This document shows, piece after piece, positions 13,701-25,700 of a stretch of DNA of 64,000 bases. The translations under genes were made by a program, and so were the position numbers. Location: positions 9,205,621 through 9,269,620 of the forward strand of contig NC_133777.1 in the NCBI RefSeq assembly GCF_003597395.2, in the 5' to 3' direction. The notes beneath the pieces are model-generated. The model saw only the letters and a program-made list of their open reading frames with translations, was not told the origin of the DNA and did no database searches. How positions within the stretch are numbered: position 1 is the stretch's first letter; the number at the start of each line of letters is the position of its first letter. This DNA comes from Chelonoidis abingdonii. Taxonomy: Eukaryota > Chordata > Testudines > Testudinidae.

Positions 13701-16700
13701 TTTTCTATTACAGCAGCACCTACAGTGCTCAGCCAGGATCAAGGCCCCACTGGGCCAGGCATAGCACAAACATGTAGTAAGAGAGAGCCCTTGCCCCAAA
13801 GAACTTGCAGTCTGAATAGGTAAGACAGACACAGAGCAGTAGACTCGGACTTAGGGGTCAGGGTGAACTTCCCAGATCAGCTGTAGGCCTGTGGCTTGAC
13901 CTTAGGTGAGGCATTTGATGTACCCTGTAAAATGAGGAGGATACATTCCTAGCTCTCGGGTGGGTGTGAGGATAAAATCCATTAGGGATTACGAGCTGCT
14001 CGGATGCTGTTTACTAATATGAGCTCCCCATTTCCATAGTATGTGAGCACCTCATGATCTTTGAAAGATGTTACTACGCTGTATAAGAATCTAGATAGCA
14101 AACTGGGTGAGTTTTAATACCATCACCCTAGCAGGTGATTGGCAGTAGGGGAGAGCTGCATGTCAGGTACCCTGAACTGATCGCAGTGAATTTCTGGCAG
14201 GTGAGAGGTCTCATAGACTCATAGGTCAGAAGGGACCAATATGATCATCTAGTCTGACCTCCTGCACAAGGCAGGCCACAAAACCCTACCCATACACATT
14301 TATAACAACCCCTAACCCATGACTGAGTTATTGAAATCCTCAAAATTGTGATTTGAAGACCTCAAGCTGTAGCACTGTCTCCTAGGGAGGCATTCGTGAA
14401 CGGCTTAGCTCAGGCTGCACAGTCACTTTCAGGACCAACCCTTGTTCTCCCTCACTCCACCTTGTAACTTTTGGATTCATTTTCCTTTGGGCTCAAGTGT
14501 CCCAGTGATGGTCACAGCCTGAGGAGAGTGAAATTACGACGGAACAGTTCTCTGCATGGCTGACGACTTGGAAACAAGGGACCGGGCCACAGGAAGCCAG
14601 GGGGAAATGCGTGGCCCCAGATCAGTAGGAAGAGTTGTGGTGATAGCGCGTCCAACCTTCCTCAGCTCGTTTGTGATTTACTGTATGGTAATAGCCCTGG
14701 GTATAATGAATTGATTCATGGACCTGATGGAAATATTCCTTCTGGACTCTCTCCGTTAGGTCCCTGGAGTGAAATTTTATTGCGAGTGCTCATTATGGAG
14801 CGCTGAACAGTGTGGGCAGTGTGGCCACAGAGAAAGGCTGCTTGTGTCTGCAGGGTGGGGACTTGTTTCCATTGAAAGAGACGTTAAACTTGACTGATGA
14901 TGCTGCCTTTCCACCAGCTCCCCCTGCCAGGTCTGGTGATTACAGACTTGGCCTCTAGCTGGGAAATGGACTATTTTTCTTCTTGATTCTATTTGTAGCT
15001 CTTTTTTTCCCCTCTGTGGAAAGATTGTTCCAATATTCCAGCAGCCTCTCCCCTGGCTGATTGGTCGATGCTGATCCTGTCTCATTTGCATACAAGCAAA
15101 AGCTTTGATTGGACACGGCTTTTCAACCTTCCTCATTTACACAAAGGAAAGTGTCTCTAATTGGACACTGCTTTTGTCTTCTGCCTTTTTTTCATAGCAT
15201 GTATATTAGATCTTCAGTTACCATGTGGGTGCATAGAACGGGCACCATTCCTTTCACTTAATAGCTACAGTAGTTTGTATCTCACATTCCGTTTGTTCCC
15301 CAAAACAGACCGAGACCAACTGACCACCATGTATGCTGTTAAATTATTGCTTAGGGACAGGGCCGAGCAAGCTTGCAGGTCACAAGGGATTAGTCCGTGA
15401 GGGGGCAAGGAATACGCCCTTCCTTGTTTGAGAACAGCAGGGCTTGAGCTGGTTATGGGATCATGGAAATGAGAGATTCAGAAGACCTGTTTAGGTCACC
15501 ATCTGGCCAATGCAGAATTGCTTCCCACAGTAAATCTCCAGCGCTTTGAATCCTTGTGTATTTCTTGTCTCCTCCTGTCCAGTCTCTGTATGTATCTCTA
15601 CCTGCCCTTCTGGAGTGTAATCCCTTCCAGAGTGAGGGCCAGGAAGGTTGGCAGGCATCATCCCAGTTGCCTGAAGAAGTACGCAGAGTCGTGTTGATCT
15701 ACCAGACTACGCTGGACCTGCTCCACCAGTATGAAGTGCACCCTGAAATAGCCTCACAGATGTTTGCCTACCTCTTTTTCTTCTCCAACACTCTGCTCTT
15801 CAACCAGCTCATGGACAAAGGTGAGTGACTTTGGGACCAGGGAGTGAGACATTTGTGGGAGGGGCAGGCATTCCCAAAGACTGGCCTTGTCTGCTTTGAA
15901 GACCTTTTTGTGTTTATTCGTTAACTAAAGGAATAGACTTAAAATGCCCCAGTATTGCAGCCAGTCAGGCTATGAGATGAGGATCGGCCAAATGTGGGGA
16001 GAGATTTTACAGCATCTTTTGGGATGTTTTAGGATGTGAGCGGCTTGGACACACCTGGAATTCTGCATTCAGCAAAGACGTCTTGCTGTCCTGTTACCTA
16101 AACTTGTGTTAGGCTGTTGAGGCCCTATCCGTAATTCATCAGTCTGGCCCCACTGCCAGGGAGAGACCCCCAGACTGGTACTGACAGCAAAGCAGCCAAC
16201 TTGTTTCCTACAGGGGATAAGGATGCCTTAGAACTTGACTTAAGCTACTGAGTCCTTTGTTTAACTGGTGTCATCAGAGAGGTGGTTAGGAATAAGTGTC
16301 ACTTTCAATCAATCAGTGCCCTGTTTCAGCACTAAGGCTAGGGTGGGGGTGTGAGAGAGAGCAGGGCGGGCAGGACTCTGCCGGGCTAGTAGCAATGAAA
16401 CCTGTAGGAGCTAGAGTCTGGGTGGAGGTGGGGCTAGAGTCCAGTCAAGCTAGAGTCCAGCCACTGAGGGCTTTGTGACTTCACTTCCCCGACTCTGATG
16501 GATTCCTTGGATGGCAGCCTGTGCGCTCTGCTCTCTAGGTGTACGGTTGGCTCAGATAACAGCTTAACTCGGGTTTTAGCTTCTGTTCCCTTGGCTTGAT
16601 CCTGCCTTTACGTTTGCTATCTTGCCCGAGTCTGCTGCCTTTATCGATAATGTTCCATTAACCCCTTCTTAATGCCTTGATGTTCACTGGGCTACCATTG

Positions 16701-19700
16701 TTCATGGGGATGGGTTCAGCCTGTGTTAGCTCTGCCTCCAAATTAACATACCACCCATCTACTCTCTTGCGCTGGCGCTGGTATAAGAGCTGCCATTTTC
16801 ATGCTGAGTGGAGGACAGGGCACAGGCTGTTAGTGGAGTTTGTTCCCCAGCACCACCTGATTGCTATGCCTAATAAAACATTGCCTCCCGCTTCTTAACT
16901 GAAGCGAAAATCTTCTCCTTAATTAATCCTAATTATCGCAGAATTCCAGTTGAACTACAGAGCATGTGATACCTGTATAAACTCCAGCAGCACCCCCTCA
17001 CCGCCAGGTGTATTGCAGCTAATACTATATGAGTTAATAGGAGTTGGGTGCTTAAAGAATTAACCTAATTTTGCCACTCAGCCCTGTCAGGCCTCTGTCC
17101 CTCTTTCTGCCCAGCTCCACCCCACTTACAAACAGAGTCTCTGTGTTGAGCAGCAGGCTCTGCCAGCGCGGCTTCGTCTGCCGTGTCAGATGGTCCACTA
17201 AGCACGAACAAAAAGTGGAAGGGAAACTGTGTGCTCCACTGTGGGCTTTCCTGCTAGCTGTCCACCCCTTTGCAGTGCCAGCGACTATGTTGTTGAGCCG
17301 CAGCCATGACGGCCCCTGGATTTAGAGCTTTGTCATTGTTGTTTCAAATATAAGATAACTTTAGAAGGTGCCAGGCTGCCAGTTCTGGAGCTTGGACTCC
17401 TCCATTTGGTTCTGATTCACCAAAGCACTTAAGCACATGCTTAACTTTAAGCATACCAGTGTTCCTATACCTGTTCTGCGAAACACGTAGCTAACTCCCA
17501 TTGAACTTCATGCGATCAACTCATCTTGCAAGGTTTTACCCAACTTCTAAGACTTTTTTGCCAGTGTGAATGGTGTGGATTTCCCGAGAGCCACTGTTTT
17601 CATAGACTCTTGGATGCATCAAGACTGCAGACAGAAAACCATCCCCCATCCAGTATTGTACTGGACCTGCAACCAAACCCACGCTGATTGCAAGCTGCTT
17701 GGGGCAGTGCCTAAGATGGCGAGTAACGCCTGCTCTGAGATTGCGGCCCCAGGTGCCACCACAACACAGATAATAAAAGCCTCTCTGAGCTGGGCCAAGG
17801 TAAGGGAGCTCCATAGTGACCCAAAAATAACAATAATATCAAATTACCATGGCACACATCAAATGGATTAAAAACTGGCTAACTGATAGGTCTCAAAATG
17901 TAATGGTAAACAGGGAATCATCATCAAGTGAGTGTGTTTCCAGTGGGGTCCTGCAGGGATCGGTTCTTGGCCCTGCGCTATTTAACATTTTTATCAATCA
18001 CCTGGCGGAAATCATAAATCACTGATAAGATTTATAGATGACACAAAAATGGAGGGAGTGGTCACCAATACAGAGTGATCTGGATTGCTTGGTAAACTGG
18101 GCATAAATATAAATGTCTACAGCTAGGAACAAAGAATGTTGGCCATACTTACAGGAAGCAGTGACTGAAACAGATTAGGGGGTGTAGGGGATAATCAGCT
18201 GAGCACGAGCTCCCACTCTGACACTGTGGCCAAAAGGCTAACAGTGACCCTCAGATGCAAAAACAGGGAACTCTCGAGTAGAAGTAGAGAAGTTATTTTA
18301 CTTCTGTATTTGACATCATAGGCACCAACTTCCCCTCTGCCCCGTGGGTCCTCGATCCCCCCTCCCATGGCCATGACCCTGCCCCACCCTTGCCCCACCC
18401 CTATTCCACCCCCTTCCCCCAAGTCCCTGCCCCTGCTCTGCCTTTCCACCTCCTCCCCTGGGTGCGCTGCGTCCTTGCTCCTCCCCCTCCCTCCTGGAAA
18501 CTCCTAAGTGCTACCAAACAGCTGTTAGGCGGTGGCCAGGAAGCACTGGGAGGGAGGGAGAGTAGCAGGGTTGTGGTGTGCTCAGGAGGGGGAGAGCGGG
18601 AGGAGGCAAGGCAGGGGCAGGAGGAGGCAAGGCTGCCAGTGGGTGCAGAGCACCCACTAATTTTCCCTTGTGGGTGCTCCAGCCCCACAGCACCCACGGA
18701 GTCAGCACCCATGTTTGGTGTGATCACTACGAGAATACTGTGTCCAGTTCTGGTGCCCACGATTCAAGAAGGATGTTGCTAAATTGAAGAGGGGTCAGAA
18801 GAAAGCCACTAGAATGATTAGTGGATTAGAAAACCTGCCTTCTAGTGCTAGACTCAAAGTGCTCAATCTGTTTAGCTTACCAAAGAGAAGGTTAAGAGGT
18901 GACTTGATCACAGATCTGCCCGGGGAACAAAGAGTTAAGAACGGGCTCCTCAGGCTAGCAGAGAAAGGTCTAACACAACCCAGTGGCTGGATGGTGAAGC
19001 CAGACAAATGCTGACTAGAAACAAGGTGCACGTTTTTGACAGTGACGGTAACTAACCACTGGACCAGTTTACTCAGGGTTGATTTTAAAATCCAGATTGG
19101 ATGTTTTTCTAACAGACCTGCTCTAGGAATTATTTTAGGGACGCTCCCTGGCCTGTGTTATCCAGGAGGTCAGGCCAGGTGAGCACAGTGGTCCCTTCAG
19201 GCCTTGGCATGGCTGACTCTCAACCCATTAGTGAGGCCGGCAGGGCCCAGCGTGTGGGTCCTGTGCAAGGCGGTTTGCTGCAGGAAGCATAGAACCTTTC
19301 GAGATAGAACATCGAACGGGGAGCCCCAAGCCTGAGGCTTGTCCGCCAGCATTACGTTTTCCATGCAGCCTTCGGCATCGCTGGAAGAGCAGCTAGTTTT
19401 GTGTCCATGCAGCGGGGTTGCAGTATAGGGCACATGGTCCGGTCGGGTGATGGAATTAGGACCTGGATAAGGCTAAATTAGCCCTAGATCCAACACACTA
19501 GTGCCCTCTGCTATAGCACAGCTTTGCGCTGGTTTAATCCACATGGGCCCCATCCTGCTCCCAGTGAAGTCCCTGGCAAAGGGGCTATGGACCCTCTGGG
19601 ACAGGATCAGGCCCAATACCACCAGCAGAGATGGGCTCTACACCCAGCTCAAAGTTCCTCCCAGCCTGCCTGGCTCAAGTCTGGTGTCGGGGCGGCAATG

Positions 19701-22700
19701 TGAGGGAAGGGTCAGATTCTGGATCACACTTTGGGGCATGGGGAAGGGGGCTCAGTAGCTCCCAGTGTTACCTGGGGTTCTTCCAACCCAAAGCTCTTGG
19801 TAACTTTATTCCGTGTGAGGCAGTGTCAGGAAATAAATCAGGGGAGACTGACCAATAGATGGCTGCACAAACAGGACAACATGAGTGCTTTCACTTGAAG
19901 CTAAACTTTACTTAGTCTCAAGCACTTACACACGTCCGCAACAAGTTAGTAAAACACTCCCAACCCTTGATAATTACCAAAGCTGAGTGTGGCTTTCGAG
20001 TGATACAGCGGCAGCCTGTCTGCCGCTGGGGAACACAAGATGCATCCAGAGGGAGAGGCCAGTCCGGAAATGAGTCCCACTTATCTCAAGCTTTTTCCGC
20101 TTATTTATCCATTAGTAATTAAAGAAACCTTGTTAAGTAAGCAGTTTTAATGATCGAGCAAGAGGTTCACTCTGATTATTGATTAACCAGGTGTGGGTCT
20201 TTCCAGAGCCTGCAGCCTTGAGACCCCAATAGACATTCCTGAGGGTATATCCTGCTCTTTTCAAATACATGTATCAGCAAATTTAACACAATTCTGATCA
20301 GGGAGGATGTGGGGTCAAGCTGAACCTTTCGGTGGTACCCTAAATCCCCCTCCCCTCCTGCCTTGATCAAGCTGAGACTTGCTTTTAACAGCTTGCTGAC
20401 TAGGCTGTCTTTAACAATAAGACATAGTGGTTTCAGGCACTTTACTGGTTTGCCAAAGTCTCTCCGTACACCAGTGTGGAGGGTGGTGGGTGCTGGAGCA
20501 ACCCAGCCCTGTTGGCTCACAGTCTCCTGCCGCTGTTGGTTCTTCCCTTTAACTGGAGCACCAGCTCCCTTCCCTGCCCCGCCATTTCCATGGGCCCACA
20601 GGCTGAGGCTTGGATCGCTGCCTGTTAAGGTCAGCATTAGCTTTCAAATATTTGTCTCCAGAGTTGATTTCCTGCACGTGGGTGCTGATTAGAGCAGATT
20701 AGAGTGTGAAATCCTGCTGTCCCCTGGGACAGCCAGCTTCTCGCCTGGGCCGTGCTGTGTGCCGTGCTCTGCCTCCTGTGTTCTCAGAGATGGGCCTGGC
20801 CTCAGAGCCCCAGATCACAGGGGGAAGGGAAGTGCTGGGTCACCCCCATGCCGGATCATGGGGGGGAAGGTGGAAGAACCCGGCCTGCATTAGAAACTGG
20901 ATCTGAGCACTGACATTGTGCATCTCTCGCAATAAAACCCCAGGGGCAGCCACTGCCATTTCTGCTGCCCCAGCTCTATGGCCTGGCGTTACCTGGGTGC
21001 AGCTGAGGAGAGTCTGGGGAGATTAGGTGTCTGGCTGACAGCAAGCTCAGGTCAGTCATTATCTGATGGATGACGCAGAGACATCCCCCGTGCCCGCACT
21101 GCGCTGGGAGAACGGGACAAGGGGCGTGTGGAGAGCTGCCTGCCGTGCACAGGCCAAGCGGGTAAATTGGTTTCTGGATTCAGGGGCCTGTGGAGGTGAA
21201 GTCCTCCTCGTGGACAATACAGGAGCTCTGGGGCCTCTGCGGAGACTCTGGCTGGGGAAGGCAGAGGCTGCAGATTAGGAGACATTTGTTTAAATGGTAG
21301 TTTGAAAAAAATGTTTCCTCCCTTCACCACAGCCCCAGGTTTTGCTTGTAGGACACTTCTGCACCTGGACATTTATCTGTATCCATCTGCGACAGAATGC
21401 ACAGCCGCTTTGGAAACGTTACACACAGCACAACTGAAATGCAGCCACCTCTGAGGAGAAGGCTGGCAGCTAACCTCCAAATAGCACCCTGTACAACACT
21501 ATGCTAAAGCACTTACGAAAGATGCCCTGGGGGCTCTAGTGTCCACACAGAGCAGACAGAATCTCACTTCTCGTGGCCACGCGGCCAACATTTTGCTGTG
21601 CCCAGCACACGCTGACGTCTGTCAGAGCAGGGTGAGCACGTGCAGCTAGGCCAAGTCAGGCACTGTAGCACCCAATATGCAGGCTCTGGCTGGAGGAGGC
21701 TGCTTTCTGCCAGCCAGGTGACTGAGCTGGCTGACGTCTCCTTGGCTGAGCGTGTTGGTGGGCTGGACAGAGCGATTGCCTTCATGCTGTATCTGTGCCA
21801 GGGAGTGGAGTCGGCATGTGTCTTCTGAAGCCTGTAGCTGTCTGTATTGTGGCAGGGCCGGGCGCCTACTGCAAGTGAAGTTAAAGCAGCACTGCATGTG
21901 GCTGTTCATTCTCTCTTCCCTGCCCTGTCCACAGGCTCCTCCTTGGGTTGCTTCCACTGGTCGAAAGGAGTGAAGATCCGCGCCAGCCTGCGGCTCCTCC
22001 TGGAGTGGATACAGGGCGTGGGCTTCGGGCACTTGGCCGAGCAGTTCTTCAGCAAGCTCTCCAGCATGGCTCACCTGCTGGCCATGCCGAGCTCCCAGCT
22101 GGTGCAGGTGAGACATGTGTGGGCTTCTTGCCCAGGGTATCAGTGGCCTTTGGGGACCAGATCCTTAAAAGCCTGTAGCCGCCTAACTCCCATTGAATCC
22201 AATCAGATCCCTTGAAGGGTCTGGGCCTGCAAGTGGCAGGAGACCTCTTGTGAACATCATGGGGATTGTTTGGGAGGGCCAATTATTAGATGGGGCTCCC
22301 CAAGCTCATGCTCCCCACGCTGAGGGGTCAGCTCTCCAAGCCAGGAGGAGCACAGTCTCTTTCGTGTGCAGCTTCCCTCCCTTTTCCCATTAGAAGCATC
22401 ATGGGACATCAAAGGCCTGCTCATCAGAGCAGAGGGTGTGGGGAAATCAATGCCATTTCCCTGACACTGGGCCAGGATGGGAGATCCCTGAGGTAGGAGT
22501 GGAAGGCAGGGTTCCCTCCAGAAATTGCACTGGATCTGATATGCCAGCATCAGACGCACAAAATCTGACTCGGGTCCATTTGTGTTCTGGGTGAATCTGA
22601 TCCTTCCCACAGAATGTGATGTTGCTCTTGAGCCAGGCTTTCAGACTGTGCCTCTGTGCGGCACCTTTGCAAGCTCCAAGCAGGGAATGGCTCTGCTGCC

Positions 22701-25700
22701 CCAGACATGCCCACACCTACTGGCTCTGCATGCTGAACTGGGACAGCCAGCTTGGAATATGGGGACTAAGGGGCCGATTTGCGGGAATGTATTTGCCCCC
22801 AAAAATCTGGGCTATTATTTCCCAAGAAATGGGTCACCTTGTTTCAAAGCCAAACCTTGGGGTGGGGGGCAAATCCCCTTGACCAGCATCTGCACCCATT
22901 TTGGTAGCAAGCATCAGGATGAGGCATTGGTCGCACGAGGTAGCATTTCAGGCTTTATGTGTCTTACATCCTGTCCTTGGCTTCAGTAGGCAGCTCACGT
23001 ATTGGAAGTAGCAGCGACGCAAATGCACAGCTGAGCATCAGTGGTGCCCTGACTCTGTGCTGCAGCTGTGCCTTCACCCATGGGCTCTCTAGACCCCTTA
23101 GCATGCCACTCGCTTGCTGAAGAGCCATGCTAAGCTCACTCCCTGCCATCTTCCCTGTGCACCGTCCAGAGGCCTTCACCCCAGCTCTCTCTTGCTTTGC
23201 TCAGATGACCTGGCCATTGCTGAGAGCCGAATTCCCCACCCTGAGTCCTGTTCAGCTCCATCACATCCTGACTCAGTACCAGGCAATGTCCGATGTGGGG
23301 TGTGTCGCAGCCTGGCAGCCCTGGCAGGGAGACAGCCCTGCAGCCTTCAGGACAGGTGAGTGCACAGCACTGGTGCAGCTGCGTTGCACTGATAGGGGCG
23401 TGAATCTGTGCCCTCAGTAGCGCTTCTGTTGTGATTGTCCTGTGTCCCCTGCACTCCTGAAGGGCAGTGAAACCTGCATGAGGATCCTTCCCGGTAAGTA
23501 CTTTTCTCAGACCTGCCAGTGCAGGTTGGTTATTCTGAGTTTTGCTGGTTCCGCGAGTGTTTTCATTGGGCTTGTAACCTCCTGTGCTTTACAGGGGTTC
23601 CTGCACGACAATGGACAGCCACAAAGAACTACGGGCCTGTAACATGAGGGGGTCCTTGAACTGTCCTGAGGCAAAGGGAGTTTGGGCTGAAGGCTGAGCC
23701 TATACCAGTAGGGACTACAGAGCATGGCCCCCATGTGCTGCTCTACCTAGACACACACCATGAGCTGGGGCTGCACTGTCAGCCTGAACTTGGGGTGTCC
23801 TGACTCTGGGTTGAGCCACTCCAGTGCACTTCTGTGTATGCCAGGCCATGGGCGGGGAGCTAACAATGGGGTGGAATCACAGTCTTCCTCAACAGGTACA
23901 GGGGACATGTGACTCACCCAGTGGGTGAATGTTGCCTGTACCTGTGCTATCAATGCCATAAGGGTATTTATATCCCCCCCTTACTATAGAGCTGAGCACC
24001 TCACAGGCTTTAACATTATGGCACTATTCACCCTCATTGACCAGACAAGGCTCCGAGTGACTTTGATTCACCCGGGGCAAGCGGTGGAGCAGGGCATTGC
24101 ACCCAGCTCTTTGAAGTCCCAGGCTGGCACCCTAACCAATAGACCAACCTTCCTCCACTGGCATGTACCCAGACATACTGGGCTGTGACATGGGAGGGAG
24201 TCAGCACTTTCCCCAGGGCCCAGCAGCATGCTCTTGGCTACTGGAGAAAAGAGAGATCAGGACACAGTGAAGTGGGTGGAAACTGATCAAGGAGTACAAG
24301 AGACTGGATTAGGGCTCTTCTATCAACAGCTGCAGGACGTAGCGGGGACGGCCCCAGAGCAGTGGATCTGAGAAGCTGTGGAGCCCTTTTCTAAATGACA
24401 CAAGGACGGGAGGGGATAAAGGTTCCGAACCACCCAAGGGGCACGACCCAGGGGAGCTAAGCAGAGCGCAGACATTACCTAGCGTCCTCTGGAGGCCAGT
24501 TGTGTGGGGTTGTGACCTAGAGGATGCTGGGATTGTCCCTATGCAAATACTTGGCTTGCAGGACCTGGGGAAGAGCAATGGCTCCACAGTCCGGGAGCAG
24601 GGCTGGGCCTCAGGTGAGTCACACACCAGCACCAGCTTCCCTCTGTGTTTTGCAGACGAAGTGCTGGAGTCCTTTGATAACCACCCGCCCATCGTCCTGC
24701 CAAGTGGAGGATTTAAGGTGGACTTGGAGGTGGAGACGCTGGACGATAACGTGTACCGGCATCTCCTGTACATCCGTCACTTCCTGTGGAGTCTGCGGAG
24801 CAAGAGCCCCCACGCAAGTGACTTGCCAGAGTCGGAGCCCCTGAAGGTAGCAGTCACTGACCGAGGGAGAGCATTGTCCCTGCTAGCCCTCTCTTGGGGA
24901 CATCATAGATCCCTGGCCATCCTGCACAGATGTGCCACGATCTCACCTTCACCTCCGAGTCCCATGCTCTGCCAGACCGTACTGCCCATAGCTACTCCCT
25001 CCCCTTCGATCCACGCCGCCACCTGCCGCTCCCTCCCCTTCGATCCTATTAGCCAGGAGCTACTAATTCACACGTTCCATATTCTAAGCCCCTCACGCCT
25101 CGCTACAGCTGAGCCCAGCAAATATGCCCCTGCTCTCTCGCTAGGTTTCCTGGGCAGGGGCTGACATTGCCACAGTGGCCTCCGCCGCTCCCTGGGACTT
25201 GTTAGTCCAGTCCAATTAGCTTAGACTTTACTGGGGCAAGTGGCACCGTTTTCATCTGATTGACGAGTTAGAGGGAGGTGCAGGTATCCAGGAGCATTAG
25301 GCAAGATGTGACCACTAGAGGGAGGTGCAATAAAATCCAGGGGAGATTCAGCCAGAAGATACAACAGGTGAATCTCTCTGCTTCTTTCCTTTCCTGTAGG
25401 CTGTGAATGTGCTACATTGGAATGGAGGTTTCGTTGCGTCCCTGCCGAATTTCACAGGTTTCTCCCATTCCCCACTGCCGGCCCTGCTGGGAATTGTACT
25501 TCCCAGCAGCCTGCGCTGTGCATTCTTTAATGGCTAGAGCAGTGGGTTTCAGCAAGGGGTCTGGGGCCCCCTAGGGGGCTGCAAGCAGATTTCGGGGGGC
25601 CACCAAGCAGGGCCAGAATTAGACTCGCTGGGGCCCAGGGCAGATAGCAGAAGCCCCACCACCCAGGGCTGAAGCTGAAGCTGAAGCTGGAGCAATGTAG

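Larger units (their letters stand above)
13260..15582 (+). other. RADIL: RADIL intron
   Basis: Holds a diverged SINE-like remnant (about 13710-13830) and a reverse-oriented CR1 3' end (about 14211-14395). No coding signal was found. Confidence 0.7.
15821..21934 (+). other. RADIL: RADIL intron, 6.1 kb, with a split CR1 LINE
   Basis: The main content is a plus-strand CR1 LINE fragment (about 17815-19209) interrupted by a hAT-like insert, and a repeat with AAGCACTTAAGCACATGCTT near 17410-17540. The part from about 19830 to 20690 resembles a decayed interspersed element, but I cannot classify it. No exon is seen. Confidence 0.7.

Noticed and set aside
17566..17871. A 101-codon open frame upstream of the CR1 fragment
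   Set aside because: No recognisable protein, no splice signals in phase with RADIL, and it runs into LINE sequence.
24502..25164. A 220-codon open frame covering a RADIL exon
   Set aside because: Only 24656-24846 is supported by splice sites, phase and similarity; the flanks are intron read-through.
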